Of a DNA stretch of 23,619 nucleotides, positions 22,843-23,619 are shown piece after piece (the first letter of the stretch is position 1; each line of letters opens with the position of its first letter). Both the position numbers and the translations under genes were made by a program. The notes beneath the pieces were generated by a model, which worked only from the letters and a program-made list of their open reading frames with translations, searched no databases and was not told the origin of the DNA. Source of the DNA: an uncultured Lactobacillus sp. (lineage in GTDB: Bacteria; Bacillota; Bacilli; Lactobacillales; Lactobacillaceae); NCBI RefSeq assembly GCF_902491705.1, contig NZ_CABUIW010000032.1, forward strand, positions 1 through 23,619, in the 5' to 3' direction.

Positions 22843-23237
22843 TGAAACGAACTCATATAGGAAGTAATATAAGCGATAACTTCCAACTGTTTTTAATTGG
22901 GCTAGCCTTATCAGCTATGGGAATACTACTTTGGACAGATCATACATACTTCTTTTGGCCACCACAGTTTGCTAGGCTTATGAATGATGATGGTTTGGAC
23001 GCTGTAGCTGTGGTTACTGGATTTGGATTACTATATTACGCAGTTACAAATGAAAAGAGCAATACAGTAGCAGGAGTTTTGTTAAGCATCTCAGCAGGCT
23101 TTACAGGGCTGGTTGCGTGCATTCAATTAATTCATGCTATTTTTGCAGGACAAGCACCTATGTTTTTAGGCTTTATCTTGTCCTGTTTTTTATTGGCGGA
23201 AATTTTATATACGGCAAGAACTAGAGATACGCGATAA
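22842..23237 (+). CDS. four-helix membrane protein of unknown function
   Basis: This 131-residue protein has four predicted transmembrane segments at about 15-33, 50-67, 74-103 and 107-125, with a short polar N terminus and a basic C terminus (T-A-R-T-R-D-T-R). The start overlaps the preceding stop by one base. No ribosome binding site is needed if translation is coupled, although GAGGGA occurs just upstream. The place, between tail fibre and likely holin genes, makes a lysis or superinfection-related membrane role possible, but nothing in the sequence proves it. Four segments is more than most holins have. Confidence 0.75.
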   Translation: MKRTHIGSNISDNFQLFLIGLALSAMGILLWTDHTYFFWPPQFARLMNDDGLDAVAVVTGFGLLYYAVTNEKSNTVAGVLLSISAGFTGLVACIQLIHAIFAGQAPMFLGFILSCFLLAEILYTARTRDTR

Positions 23238-23250
23238 GAGGTGAGGACAC

Positions 23251-23469
23251 TTGCATGACTTAATTCAAGATCTAATTAATCTAGCACAAGTGTTGACACC
23301 TATAATTCTTGGAGTACTAACTTGGAACTTAAATTCTAAGAAGACTAAGCATGATGGCTTAGCAGATGATAATGACAGGATAGTGAAAGAAAATAAGCGT
23401 CTTACTAAGTTGAATGCTGAAAAGGATAAAGAAATAAATAATTTATTGAAAGAGAGAGATAGAAAATGA
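23251..23469 (+). CDS. small single-pass membrane protein with coiled-coil tail
   Basis: This 72-residue product has one hydrophobic segment at about 9-26 (L-I-N-L-A-Q-V-L-T-P-I-I-L-G-V-L-T-W) and a charged, helical cytoplasmic part (residues 30-72, rich in Lys, Asp and Glu). The TTG at 23251 is preceded by GAGGTGAGG; an ATG at 23255 is out of frame and stops at once. It overlaps the next gene by 4 bases (ATGA). Such proteins in this position are often called holin-associated, but I cannot assign a family. Confidence 0.72.
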   Translation: MHDLIQDLINLAQVLTPIILGVLTWNLNSKKTKHDGLADDNDRIVKENKRLTKLNAEKDKEINNLLKERDRK

Positions 23470-23619
23470 GATTAGATATTAATTTGATTTGGGCAATTGT
23501 TGTCCTATTAGTTGCAGGAATGGCAACTGCCTATAGTTTAAATAAACAAAAGTTAGAAAAATTGGCGCTCACACATCCCAAACTTGCAAAAGTCTTAGAA
23601 ACAGCCGGCGTGTTAGCAT
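23466..23619 (+). CDS. putative holin-like membrane protein (partial, cut by window edge)
   Basis: The frame starts at ATG 23466 on an ATGA overlap and stays open to the window end, giving 51 residues. It has an N-terminal transmembrane segment (about 8-24: L-I-W-A-I-V-V-L-L-V-A-G-M-A-T-A-Y) followed by a polar region with H-P-K-L-A-K-V-L-E-T-A-G. Its layout suggests the holin family seen before endolysin genes in Lactobacillus phages (LLH-type), but the truncated sequence does not allow a firm call. Confidence 0.6.
   Translation, partial: MRLDINLIWAIVVLLVAGMATAYSLNKQKLEKLALTHPKLAKVLETAGVLA

Noticed and set aside
1..23619. CRISPR array, insertion sequence, or cargo such as a toxin or defence gene
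   Set aside because: No spaced short repeats, terminal inverted repeats or transposase; the window is filled by structural genes. The only tandem repeats are in terS and the tape measure.

Overview
The window is the late (structural) region of a siphophage or prophage, all on the + strand. The DNA is AT-rich, and the protein style (ArpU-type late regulator, DUF6711-like protein after the tape measure, very long tail protein ending in a chaperone domain) fits a Lactobacillus phage of the acidophilus/gasseri/johnsonii type. The host assignment is inference. The window holds no integrase, repressor or lysin, so prophage versus lytic phage cannot be decided here.

Layout: 1-46 may be the end of an upstream gene. 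An ArpU-family regulator (137-580) is followed by about 310 non-coding bases (581-889) with three hairpins, the last an intrinsic-terminator-like structure just before terS. Packaging and head genes follow: TerS (890), TerL (1734), SPP1 gp6-like portal (3024), a Prp-like cysteine protease overlapping the portal end (4450), a MuF/gp7-like minor head protein (4744), a 153-base structured gap, scaffold (5980), a small decoration-type protein (6637), and a major capsid protein of the cap_E family (7025). Connector and tail genes come next: head-tail connector (8092), head closure (8397), HK97 gp10-like (8743), tail terminator-like (9292), major tail protein (9664), tail chaperone gpG with a -1 frameshift extension gpT (10228-11021), a 2022-residue tape measure with a lytic transglycosylase domain (11021), a DUF6711-like protein (17107), and a tail hub/fibre gene (17477-22447) cut by one in-frame amber codon at 18968. 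The right edge carries small genes, including several predicted membrane proteins that look like the start of the lysis module.

The most interesting system is a maturation circuit. The Prp-like protease has the His/Cys residues of the enzyme that trims ribosomal protein L27 in Firmicutes. Three abundant structural proteins in the same operon (scaffold, major capsid protein, major tail protein) each begin with a leader ending in L-K-L-[ND]-[LI]-Q-R-F-A, which matches the L27 cleavage signal. The phage therefore appears to carry its own L27-type protease and substrates spanning both head and tail assembly.

Other points worth checking are the single amber codon in the tail protein gene, a 21-bp tandem repeat with palindromic cores inside terS (candidate pac site), a tRNA T-arm-like hairpin after the major tail gene, a possible structured RNA before the scaffold gene, a U UUU UUC slippery site, and two exact-period repeat arrays (35 and 44 residues) in the tape measure.
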